Shown here in pieces: positions 1 through 8,088 of a stretch of 64,000 bases of DNA (the first letter of the stretch is position 1; every line of letters starts with the position of its first letter). The position numbers and the translations under genes were made by a program. The stretch lies in contig DASWZV010000099.1 of NCBI GenBank assembly GCA_036407095.1, forward strand, positions 1-64,000, given 5' to 3'. The notes under the pieces are model-generated. The model worked only from the letters and a program-made list of their open reading frames with translations, did not search any database and had not been told where the DNA came from. This stretch comes from Gp6-AA40 sp036407095. GTDB lineage: Bacteria > Acidobacteriota > Vicinamibacteria > Vicinamibacterales > UBA2999.

Positions 1-1854
1 CGGGAGGGTGTGTCGATGCGACGGTCGCACATGCTTGCGGTGATCGGTCGCATCAAGCCTGGTGTCTCACCCGACGCCGCGCAGCGTGACATGACCGCGA
101 TCGGCAACCGCAACGCCGAGCTGTTCCCCGATACCAACACAGGGCACGATCCGACGCTGCAGCCGATGCGCGAAGCACTCATCGGATCTGAAACGCGGCT
201 CACATCGATCCTCCTGCTCGGCGTCGTCGGCTTCGTGTTGTTGATGTGTTGTGCGAACGTCGCCAACCTGCTGCTGGCGCGCACCGCGGCGCGCGCTCGC
301 GAGCTGGCCGTGCGTGCGGCGCTCGGCGCCACGAGGCGCCGAATCATCGCGCAACTGCTGACGGAAAGTCTGGTGCTGTCCACGCTCGGCGGCATCCTGT
401 CGATGGCCGTGGGCTGGGCGATTCTTCATGCTGCGCCCACCCTCGTACCTCCCGATCTCCTGCCTGGCACTGTTGCCCTGTCGTTCGACGCGCGCGTGAT
501 TGCCTTCTGCGCTGTCACGGCCTTCGCCGTCGGTCTGGTGTTCGGCCTCGCACCGGCGTGGCAGTCGACCGGAACCTCGATGATGAACACCATTGCCGCC
601 GACAGCCGGACGACCACGCACGGTGGACGGTTCAGGCACGTCCTCGTCGTCGCCGAAGTGACGGCGGCCGTACTCGTCTTGAGCGGCGCGGTCCTGCTGC
701 TGCGCGCGCTCGTCGCCCTGCAGCAGATGGATGCCGGCTATCGCGCGCAGGACGCGCTGACGATGCTGGTCAATCTGCCGATGCCGGGCCCGAACGGTCC
801 GAGTCGTTACGCAACACCGGAATCGCTGCTGCGTTTCTACGACGCGATCCAGGAAGAAGTGAGCCGCGAGCCGGGTGTGCGCCGCGTCGCGATCGGCGGC
901 GCGCTGCCGCTCGACGGTGCCTGGTTTGGTCAGGCATTCGACATCGCAGGCGACCCGCCGAAGCCCCCGTCAACGCGTGACAGTGCCGTCTATCAGATGG
1001 TGAGCCCGTCGTACTTCGAGACGCTGGACATCCCCATCGTCAGTGGCCGCGCATTTGCCGACACCGACACCGGCGACGGCGTCCAGGTGTGCATCGTCAG
1101 TGATGCCTTCGTGCGGCGCTATCTCGGAGGCCGCGATCCGATCGGCATGCGGCTCGTGGTTCCACGGATTCTATTCGCCGGCGATCCCTCAGTGGCGAGC
1201 AGACCGCCGCCCGTGCGGGACATCGTCGGAGTCGCGCGGCAGGTGAAGGTGGCTCCAACGGAGCCCGAACCGGTGCCGCAGCTTTACGTCCCGATCGCGC
1301 AGAACTCCTTTTACACAGCAACGATCATCGTCCGGCCCTCGAGCGCACCAGCAGCCGCTCTGCTGCCGGCAGTGCGCGCGGCGATTGCCCGCGTGGACAA
1401 GGAGCAGGCAGTCTCGCGCGTGCGAACGATCGACGTCGTGGCGTCTGAAGCGACCGCACGGCCGCGATTCCGGGCGGTGCTCGTCGGCACGTTTGCCGCG
1501 CTCGCTCTGATCCTCGCGATGGTCGGCGTCTTCGGCGTGCTCGCGTACTCGGTGCAGGCGCGCATGCGCGAGTTCGGCGTGCGGATCGCGATGGGTGCGA
1601 AGGCGGGCGATGTGTTGCGTCTCGTCTTCGAAAGTGCCGCTCGTCTGGTCGCGGTCGGTCTCGTCATCGGTCTGGCAGCCGCCGCGCTGTTGAGCCGATG
1701 GCTGGCGACGCTGCTGTTTCCGATCGCACCGCTGGATCCAGTGACGTTCGCAGCAGTCCCGCTCGTGTTGGTCGTCACGGCCGCGATCGCCGTTGCCGGC
1801 CCGGCGATTCGAGCGATGCGTGCTGATCCGGTGGAAGCGTTTCGAAGCGAATAG
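1..1854 (+). CDS. ADOP-family ABC transporter permease (5' end outside window)
   Basis: This is the C-terminal part, about 617 codons, of an FtsX/MacB-type permease; the frame is open to base 1, so the true start lies upstream. It reads through the end of a MacB-like periplasmic core, a membrane segment followed by the MCCANVANLLLAR stretch, a second periplasmic core and the last FtsX block (LAMVGVFGVLAYSV). The same order and much of the same wording occur in the complete neighbour at 1957, so the two are recent tandem paralogues. In the ADOP family these proteins are inner-membrane permeases with two FtsX units in one chain and no ATPase next to them; their substrate is unknown. The methionine at base 10 lies inside the conserved core and is not a credible start. 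Confidence 0.9.
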   Translation, partial: REGVSMRRSHMLAVIGRIKPGVSPDAAQRDMTAIGNRNAELFPDTNTGHDPTLQPMREALIGSETRLTSILLLGVVGFVLLMCCANVANLLLARTAARARELAVRAALGATRRRIIAQLLTESLVLSTLGGILSMAVGWAILHAAPTLVPPDLLPGTVALSFDARVIAFCAVTAFAVGLVFGLAPAWQSTGTSMMNTIAADSRTTTHGGRFRHVLVVAEVTAAVLVLSGAVLLLRALVALQQMDAGYRAQDALTMLVNLPMPGPNGPSRYATPESLLRFYDAIQEEVSREPGVRRVAIGGALPLDGAWFGQAFDIAGDPPKPPSTRDSAVYQMVSPSYFETLDIPIVSGRAFADTDTGDGVQVCIVSDAFVRRYLGGRDPIGMRLVVPRILFAGDPSVASRPPPVRDIVGVARQVKVAPTEPEPVPQLYVPIAQNSFYTATIIVRPSSAPAAALLPAVRAAIARVDKEQAVSRVRTIDVVASEATARPRFRAVLVGTFAALALILAMVGVFGVLAYSVQARMREFGVRIAMGAKAGDVLRLVFESAARLVAVGLVIGLAAAALLSRWLATLLFPIAPLDPVTFAAVPLVLVVTAAIAVAGPAIRAMRADPVEAFRSE

Positions 1855-1859
1855 ACGTA

Positions 1860-1945
1860 CGTCAGGGCCGGCTTCAGCCGGCCCTGGGCCGCTGACCTTC
1901 GACTTCGCTCAGGTCACCACGAGCAAGGTCGAGGGGCGAAGGCGG
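1860..1945. repeat. Intergenic palindrome plus CCTTCGACTC-type element
   Basis: Between the two permease genes lies a perfect 10-bp inverted repeat with a 2-base loop (AGGGCCGGCT / AGCCGGCCCT, about 1864-1885). It is followed by CCTTCGACTTCGCTCAGGTC at 1896-1915, an element also found, in either orientation, near 17359, 21730 and 25100. No U-tract follows the hairpin, so it is better called a dispersed repeat than a terminator. Confidence 0.6.
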
Positions 1946-1956
1946 CCCCTACGCTG

Positions 1957-4650
1957 ATGAAGAGATCACTACGTTCGTGGCTCTGGAGTGTGCCGCTCGA
2001 TCAGGAGGTGGACGAAGAGATCGCCTTTCACATCGAGATGCGCACGCGCGAGTTGATCGAGCGCGGCATCGATCCCAAGACCGCGCGCGAGATCGTGCTC
2101 GCGCGAGTGGGCAACGTGACGCGGCTCAAACGCACGTGCATCGACCTTGGCAGAAAGCGAGATCGTGAGATGCGTATCACACAGTGGCTCGAGGAACTTC
2201 GCGACGATGTCACCGGTGCGTTCCGACAGATGCGCGCCTCACAGACGTTCACTGCAGTCGCAGTGCTGACCCTCGCGCTCGGCATCGGCGCCAACAGCGC
2301 GATCTTCGCGCTCGCCGATGCCACGTTCCTGCGGCCGCTGCCGTTCACCTCGCCGGCCGATCGGCTGGTGATGCTCTGGGAGCCGACCAACGGCGTTCGC
2401 ATTCAGACGACGCCGCTCGACTATAGGGACTGGGCCGAGCAGAATCGCACCTTCGATGCGATGGCCGGATTCGTTGGAAGCGCGGTAACGATTGCGGGCG
2501 CCGATGGAACGGTGGAACAGTTGCCCGCGCAATCGGTGACGACCCGGTTCTTCGAGGTGCTCGGCGTGACACCGGTGGCCGGCCGGACGTTCCTGCCATC
2601 GGATGACAGCGCGAACGTCGTCGTGCTCAGTGAGGGCTTCTGGCGGGATCGGTTTGGCGCTGATCCGACGCTCATCGGCCGCTCGATTACACTCGGCGGC
2701 CGCCCACTGACGGTGATCGGCGTCGTGCCCAACCGTTTCCAGCTCGTTCCTGCGAACAGAGGCGGGGCCGTGCCCCCTCCGACGGTATGGACGATCTTCG
2801 ACGACCCCACACGCGCGCAAGCCCCTTATCTTCGCGGCGCGCACTACGTGTTCGTCGTTGGGCGGATCAAGGAAGGCATCTCGATCGGCACCGCGCAGCG
2901 CGACGTCGCGGCGATCGCGGCGCGGAACGAGGAACGCTATCCGTCGACCAACAAAGGACACGGCGTGGTACTCGAACCACTGCGGGATGCGCTCGTGGGG
3001 TCGGAGATGCGCCTCACCTCGATGCTGCTGCTCGGCGTGGTCGGCTTCGTGCTGCTGATGTGCTGCGCCAACGTCGCCAACTTGCTGCTCGCGCGCACAT
3101 CAGCGAGGGCTCGCGAGATCGCCGTGCGGTCGGTACTCGGTGCCACGCGCCGTCGTGTCATCGCGCAGCTGCTCACCGAGAGCCTCGTGCTCGCGACGCT
3201 CGGTGGGTTCGTTGGCCTCGGCGTCGGCTACGCGATTCTGAGCACCGCGCCGTCTGTCGTTCCGCCGGGCTTGTTGCCGAGTGCGGTGATGCTCACGTTC
3301 GACGGTCGCGTGTTCGGTTTCTGCGCGGTGACGTCGCTCGTCGTAGGAGTTTTGTTTGGGTTCGCTCCGGCGTGGCAGTCTACGCGCGCGTCCGTATCGC
3401 ATGCGATCGCGATCGACAGCCGGACGACGACACGCGGCCGGGCGTTCCGCGGCGTCCTCGTCGTTGCGGAAGTGGCGGCGGCTGTCATCGTCCTGGCGGG
3501 TGCCGGACTCCTTCTGCGGACGTGGGGCGCGCTGGAGTCCATGGATCCTGGATACCGGGCGAGAAACGTGCTGACGGCAAGAATCACTCTCCCGATGCCG
3601 CGTCCGAACGCACCTAGCCGTTACGCGACGCCTGACCTCCTCGATCAGTTCTACAACGCGGTCGAGCGCGAAGTCAGTCAGGTGCCCGGTGTCTCGCGTG
3701 TCGCATGGGGTGGTGCGGTGCCGCTCGATGGCGCCTGGGTCTACCAGCCATTCGCAGTCGATGGAGACCCTCCAAAGCCCGAGGCCAGCCGCGATACTGC
3801 CGCGTATCACATGGTGAGCCCGACCTATTTCACGACGCTCGACATTCCAATCGTGCGAGGTCGCGACTTCGCTGATGCCGATGGTCGCGATGCCCCGCCG
3901 GTGTGCATCGTCAATGAGGCGTTCGTTCGGCGCTATTTCGGTGGCCGCGATCCGATCGGGATGAGAATCGCAGTGAACGCGATGTCGTTCGGATCGGGGC
4001 GGCCTGTACTGAGAGAGATCGTCGGGGTGGCGCGGCAGGTCAAGCTCTCGCCGGCCGAGACGGACCCGATGTCACAGATTTACGTGCCGCGGGCGCAGAA
4101 CCCGTGGTACCTGGCCTCGCTCATCGTCAGGCCGACGAGCGGTTCGGCGGACACGCTGACATCAGCGGTACGCGCTGCGGTCGCGCGCGTGGACAAGGAT
4201 CGGCCGCTGACCCTCATCAGGACGATCGACGTTGTCGCGTCCGAGGCGATGTCGCGACCGCGTTTTCGGGCAGTGCTGGTCGCCATGTTTGCCGCGTTGG
4301 CGCTCGCCCTCGCGATGGTAGGCGTCTTCGGCGTCCTTGCGTACTCGGTGCAACAGCGGGCTCGCGAGTTCGGAGTCCGAATCGCGATGGGTGCCGGTGC
4401 TCGAGACGTGCTGCGGTTGGTTTTCGGGGATGCAGCGCGTCTGACCGTGATCGGAGTCTTGATCGGGCTTGTCTCCGCCGCGGTTCTCAGTCGATGGTTG
4501 GCGACGCTCGTTTATCCGGTCGCGCCGCTGGACCCGGTCACCTTCATGATGGTGCCCCTCGTGTTGGCCCTGACCGCCGCTATTGCCGTCGCAGCCCCCG
4601 CAATTCGGGCCATGCGGGTTGATCCGATCGTGGCGTTTCGCAGCGAGTAG
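1957..4650 (+). CDS. ADOP-family ABC transporter permease, full length
   Basis: 897-residue inner-membrane permease of the acidobacterial duplicated orphan permease type. Residues 1-80 form the short charged N-terminal domain typical of ADOP proteins (LDQEVDEEIAFHIEMRT). A membrane helix follows near 95-120 (LALGIGANSAIFALADA), then a MacB-like periplasmic core, FtsX helices starting near 350 (LLLGVVGFVLLMCCANVANL), a second periplasmic core, and a final FtsX block (AMVGVFGVLAYSVQQRAREFG). The length fits the family. It probably moves or senses a substrate across the envelope with an ATPase supplied from elsewhere, but the substrate cannot be inferred. It is the second of two tandem paralogues, about 100 bp after the first, with a repeat in the gap. 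The family is strongly associated with Acidobacteriota, which supports the taxonomic guess. Confidence 0.93.
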   Translation: MKRSLRSWLWSVPLDQEVDEEIAFHIEMRTRELIERGIDPKTAREIVLARVGNVTRLKRTCIDLGRKRDREMRITQWLEELRDDVTGAFRQMRASQTFTAVAVLTLALGIGANSAIFALADATFLRPLPFTSPADRLVMLWEPTNGVRIQTTPLDYRDWAEQNRTFDAMAGFVGSAVTIAGADGTVEQLPAQSVTTRFFEVLGVTPVAGRTFLPSDDSANVVVLSEGFWRDRFGADPTLIGRSITLGGRPLTVIGVVPNRFQLVPANRGGAVPPPTVWTIFDDPTRAQAPYLRGAHYVFVVGRIKEGISIGTAQRDVAAIAARNEERYPSTNKGHGVVLEPLRDALVGSEMRLTSMLLLGVVGFVLLMCCANVANLLLARTSARAREIAVRSVLGATRRRVIAQLLTESLVLATLGGFVGLGVGYAILSTAPSVVPPGLLPSAVMLTFDGRVFGFCAVTSLVVGVLFGFAPAWQSTRASVSHAIAIDSRTTTRGRAFRGVLVVAEVAAAVIVLAGAGLLLRTWGALESMDPGYRARNVLTARITLPMPRPNAPSRYATPDLLDQFYNAVEREVSQVPGVSRVAWGGAVPLDGAWVYQPFAVDGDPPKPEASRDTAAYHMVSPTYFTTLDIPIVRGRDFADADGRDAPPVCIVNEAFVRRYFGGRDPIGMRIAVNAMSFGSGRPVLREIVGVARQVKLSPAETDPMSQIYVPRAQNPWYLASLIVRPTSGSADTLTSAVRAAVARVDKDRPLTLIRTIDVVASEAMSRPRFRAVLVAMFAALALALAMVGVFGVLAYSVQQRAREFGVRIAMGAGARDVLRLVFGDAARLTVIGVLIGLVSAAVLSRWLATLVYPVAPLDPVTFMMVPLVLALTAAIAVAAPAIRAMRVDPIVAFRSE

Positions 4651-4771
4651 AATAGGCCGGACTCCTATTCCTCCTCGACTTTCGCTGCCCCCCGGCGCAG
4701 AATGACGGCTGGGCTTGGACCGAATAGCCAGAACGTCTGAAAGAGGTGGGTGAGCGTCCGACCAAAGAGCA

Positions 4772-6985
4772 ATGCCAGACCAGAATGATCCGCGACCAAA
4801 GGGGGCGGGAGGCACGCCAGTCCCCGATTTGATTGAGCGCTATCGTCTTCGCCGCGACGCGTGGATTGCGCAGGCCGATGAGCTGGCGCGTTTGCGTGAC
4901 GAAGTGCGAGGGGCGGCGGAACGCGAGGCGATGGAGATCGTCACCGCCGCGCGACGTGATGTGCGTCAAGTCATCATGGAAGCGCGGCGTGAGCTCCTGG
5001 TCCTGTCCGCCCAAGTGCAAGCGGCATTGGGGGAGGTGAATAAGCTCGATCCCTCGGCACTTCTGAAGCGCGCGGCGTTGCAGACCGGGTCTGGTATGTC
5101 GTCACTCGCCGCGGGCAATCGCCCGACCGGCGTCCTGGTACCTCAGGAAGCTGTCAGGACGATGCTCGACGAAGCGCGGGCCGACATGGAGGCGCTCGCG
5201 CGGGAAGCGAAGACCGTTCCATTCCAGGCGACGACACTGGCCAGCGGGCCCGTCGTCGATCACCCGGCGGCGTTGCCGCGAGCATCTTCGGTCGAGACAC
5301 CGCCACCGAGCCTCCTGGACGCGGCTCATGTCAGGGCCTTCGACGCACCTCCCAAGAAAACGTTCGAATTCGCTTCGTCGAAGATCCTCGACCCTGGGTC
5401 CGCCAAAACGTTCGACGTCTCTCCATCCAGGCCCTTCGACTCTGCTCAAGGGAAGGACTTCGACTCGACTCCGGCCAGAACTATCGAGTTCACGCAGGCG
5501 AGGCCCCTCGAGTCCACTCAGAGCAAGTCTTTCGACTCTGCTCAAAGCAAGCCTTTCGAGTCCGCTCAAGGCAGGCCGTTTGATCTCTTACAGGGCACGC
5601 CTCTCGATCTGACGCAGAGCAATTCCCCCGAGCACGTACAGTCCCGGCCCTTCGTTCAAGGCAGGCCGCCCGCAGAGCGCGGCCCAATCGACTCGATGAA
5701 GCGGAGCACGCTCGACGAGTCTGCGGTCAAGGACGACAGCTACCGATCGGACGTCATTTTCGAGTCGGTCGCCAGACTGGCAGCGGCGCGGTCAACGGAG
5801 TCCTCAACGCCCAGCGCCTTGCTCTCGTCAGCATTTCCAAGCGATTCCGTCCCCGTTCCCGCGGGACGATCGCTCCGCACGTTCGTCGCGGTCCTCGCGG
5901 TGGTCGGAGCGGTATTGGGAGGAGGATCGTACTTGTGGCTCGGCGGACGAACCTCGACTCCCGACAGGGACACGCGCCCTCGGAGCACGGAGCCGGCGGG
6001 AAAGATCGCGGCGGCGTCACCAACTGAGACCGAGGCCGCGACTGCTCCAATCGTGCCGGTGAAAGAAAGCACGGCCCGGGAGAGCAAGCCGTCGCGACTG
6101 TCGGTCAGTGTCGAAGCGAGGCGCTCCTCCTGGATCAAGACGACGGTTGATGGCAAGCCGGATGACGGTCGAATGTACGCCGCGGGCGAAACGGTGCAGT
6201 TGAACGCCGTCCGGAGCATCCTGCTGCGCGCCGGTGATGCAGGAGCGGTGTATGTATCGGTGAACAAGGGCGCCCCGACAGCGCTTGGTCGGGATGGCGC
6301 GGCCGTGACGAAGAATTTCGTCGTCGGTTCCCTCCCGGAAAGCATACCGCCAGCCCCTGCGACATCTGTTGCCGCGGCTCCCACTGTTGCGGGAACACCG
6401 ATTCCAGGTATCCCTCCGTCACAGACGCCACCGAAGGTGGCCGGAGGTCCCCCATTTCCGCCGATTCCGGTTCCACTGGTCCAACCGGCGCCCCCATCGC
6501 CACCGGTCCAGCCGAGTCCTGCGGCCGCGGCTGTTACGCGCAATGAGGCACCGTCTGTGCCCCTGCCGAGGACAGAAGCGGCGACGGTTCCTCCGCCTCC
6601 TGCGAATGTACCAGCACTGAATGCCGCGGGAAACAGCTCGCCGACCAATGCGATTGTCGCCGCCGCACGTCAGTGGCTCGATGCCTATCAGCGGCAGGAA
6701 CGTTCGATGATGGCGGCGCTTTCGACCGACGGCCTGCAGCTGGCTGACGAGCGCCGGGCCGACGAAAAGTTTCCTGCCGGCGTCGCCGTCAGTCGCAGTC
6801 TGGACCATGTGAACGTGCAGATCGCCGCCGACACCGCAGTCCTCACGGCAGTGATGACGGAGAAGGGTGACGCGGGAACACGCGTCTCACCAGTGTCGCA
6901 GGTGTGGGTGTTGAGCGGCGGGCAGTGGCGGGTACGACAGGTGCGGCTGGTCAGCGAAGCGCGGCTCAATCAGATCTTCAGGTGA
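4772..6985 (+). CDS. Single-pass membrane protein with coiled coil, 24-bp repeat array and RodZ_C-like domain
   Basis: 737 residues in five parts. Residues 15-95 are a charged helical coil like DivIVA or ATP synthase b (EREAMEIVTAARRDVRQVI). Residues 189-300 are 14 tandem degenerate 8-residue units of type PFDSAQGK, exactly 24 bp each (5336-5671). One membrane helix lies near 367-392 (FVAVLAVVGAVLGGGSYLWL). About residues 445-515 resemble the RodZ C-terminal domain DUF4115 (SWIKTTVDGK, YAAGETVQL, GDAGAVYVSVNKG). A Pro-rich linker leads to a C-terminal NTF2-like region of about 110 residues (ARQWLDAYQRQERSMM). Topology puts the repeat in the cytoplasm and the RodZ_C part outside. RodZ links MreB to the wall machinery, and a lytic transglycosylase lies two genes downstream, so a role in cell shape or wall assembly is possible. 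That role is inference; no HTH domain is present. Confidence 0.75.
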   Translation: MPDQNDPRPKGAGGTPVPDLIERYRLRRDAWIAQADELARLRDEVRGAAEREAMEIVTAARRDVRQVIMEARRELLVLSAQVQAALGEVNKLDPSALLKRAALQTGSGMSSLAAGNRPTGVLVPQEAVRTMLDEARADMEALAREAKTVPFQATTLASGPVVDHPAALPRASSVETPPPSLLDAAHVRAFDAPPKKTFEFASSKILDPGSAKTFDVSPSRPFDSAQGKDFDSTPARTIEFTQARPLESTQSKSFDSAQSKPFESAQGRPFDLLQGTPLDLTQSNSPEHVQSRPFVQGRPPAERGPIDSMKRSTLDESAVKDDSYRSDVIFESVARLAAARSTESSTPSALLSSAFPSDSVPVPAGRSLRTFVAVLAVVGAVLGGGSYLWLGGRTSTPDRDTRPRSTEPAGKIAAASPTETEAATAPIVPVKESTARESKPSRLSVSVEARRSSWIKTTVDGKPDDGRMYAAGETVQLNAVRSILLRAGDAGAVYVSVNKGAPTALGRDGAAVTKNFVVGSLPESIPPAPATSVAAAPTVAGTPIPGIPPSQTPPKVAGGPPFPPIPVPLVQPAPPSPPVQPSPAAAAVTRNEAPSVPLPRTEAATVPPPPANVPALNAAGNSSPTNAIVAAARQWLDAYQRQERSMMAALSTDGLQLADERRADEKFPAGVAVSRSLDHVNVQIAADTAVLTAVMTEKGDAGTRVSPVSQVWVLSGGQWRVRQVRLVSEARLNQIFR
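5336..5671 (+). repeat. In-frame tandem repeat, 14 degenerate 24-bp units
   Basis: The array runs from the AFDAPPKK unit to the PFVQGRPP unit, each 8 codons with an aromatic or Leu at position 2, acidic at 3 and usually Gln at 6. The best-conserved copies (CCCTTCGACTCTGCTCAAGG at about 5432 and its relatives near 5531 and 5555) match at base level the intergenic CCTTCGACTC..GCTCAGG element seen elsewhere in the window. Drift is strongest at both ends, as expected for an expanded and decaying array. Confidence 0.85.
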
Positions 6986-7071
6986 TCGATTTCAACCGAA
7001 TCGATCTCACCCGGATCGTCTTCAAGCGTCTGTCTCTCAAAAGGTTAGACTCCGCCGTATAATGCGGCACT

Positions 7072-8088
7072 GTGTCCCCGTTCGACGATCGCATCAACGA
7101 AGTTCTGAACCGCACGTTCGACGTGCTGCGCTCGCGCGTCGAGGCCGATTTGCAGGCGTACCGCGAGGAGCTTACCGGTGCGGTGTCCGAGGAAGGGACT
7201 CGAATAGCGAGCGAAGCGGCTGAAATTACGGCCGAGACCAAACGCGCTGCCGAGCGTCAACTATCCGAGTGGCGCGAGACCGCAAGCCGTGAGGCGGAAG
7301 AACGCGAGCGCCAGGCGGAAGCACGGGAACGCGACGTTGAGGCACGAAGGCAGGAGGCAGAGGCCAGGCAGCAAGCGACAGAGACGGAAGTCGAGGCGGC
7401 GCGCCGGGAGGCGGCAAGAGCACGCGAGGATGTCGCGGCGGCTCATCAACAGCTCAGTTTGGCGCGTAGTCAACTCGATCAGGTGCGTAGTCAACTCGAC
7501 GAGCGGATGGAACAGATCGAGCAGCTCGAACGGGATATTTTCGGATTCCTCGAAGCGCTCGACCAGGCAGCACGGTTGCCCGAGGCGATCCGCGAGCTCG
7601 ATCGGGCCGGTTCTCTTCATGACGCGCTCGATGGGCTGGTGCAGTTTGCCGCGCAGGAAGCGGGCCGCGCAGCGGTCTTCGTCGTGAAAGGTGATCGCGT
7701 GAACCAGTGGCGCTCGGTCGGCTTCGGCAAGGCCCCGGCATCTCCGCTCGAGCGCCACGAGGGCGAGAGTCTCATCGCGAAGGCCCTGGCTGGTGAGCGG
7801 GCGGCATCCAGGGGTGAAGCACTTCCGGCGTTTGCGGCGGGCGCGGGATCTCGGTACGCGATCACCACTCCACTGACTGTCGGGGGGGCGGTCGTTGCGA
7901 TCCTGTATGCAGACGGCCCCGACGCCGATAAGAGTGGTGAGCCACTCTGGCCAGCCAGGCTCGATGTGCTCGCCCGGTATGCCGGTCGGATGCTCGAATC
8001 GATCACCATCCGACAGGCGGCGGGACTTTCCGCGCCGCGGTCCTCGAATGCAGCGTTGACTGATCATCCCCCTGCTGGGAGTGTCTAG
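7072..8088 (+). CDS. Coiled-coil protein with C-terminal GAF-like domain
   Basis: 338 residues from a GTG start; no signal peptide or membrane helix, so cytoplasmic. Residues about 45-165 form a long, very charged coiled coil (EAEERERQAEARERDVEARR, then repeats of SQLDQVRSQLD). Residues about 185-320 look like a GAF domain: a helix, AAVFVVKGDRVNQWRSVGFG, then TTPLTVGGAVVAILYAD, the usual GAF strand with a small-molecule pocket. GAF domains bind small ligands or mediate dimer contacts; the ligand cannot be read from sequence. Its stop overlaps the start of the lytic transglycosylase by one base, so the two are probably translated together. No output domain is present, so it may be an adaptor or sensor for envelope work. 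Function otherwise unknown. Confidence 0.7.
   Translation: MSPFDDRINEVLNRTFDVLRSRVEADLQAYREELTGAVSEEGTRIASEAAEITAETKRAAERQLSEWRETASREAEERERQAEARERDVEARRQEAEARQQATETEVEAARREAARAREDVAAAHQQLSLARSQLDQVRSQLDERMEQIEQLERDIFGFLEALDQAARLPEAIRELDRAGSLHDALDGLVQFAAQEAGRAAVFVVKGDRVNQWRSVGFGKAPASPLERHEGESLIAKALAGERAASRGEALPAFAAGAGSRYAITTPLTVGGAVVAILYADGPDADKSGEPLWPARLDVLARYAGRMLESITIRQAAGLSAPRSSNAALTDHPPAGSV

Noticed and set aside
1864..1885. Rho-independent terminator after the first permease
   Set aside because: Perfect hairpin but no T-tract; related palindromes occur at unrelated sites.
5336..5671. Possible CRISPR array because of the 24-bp repeats
   Set aside because: Units are contiguous without spacers, in frame and degenerate in codons, so it is a protein repeat.
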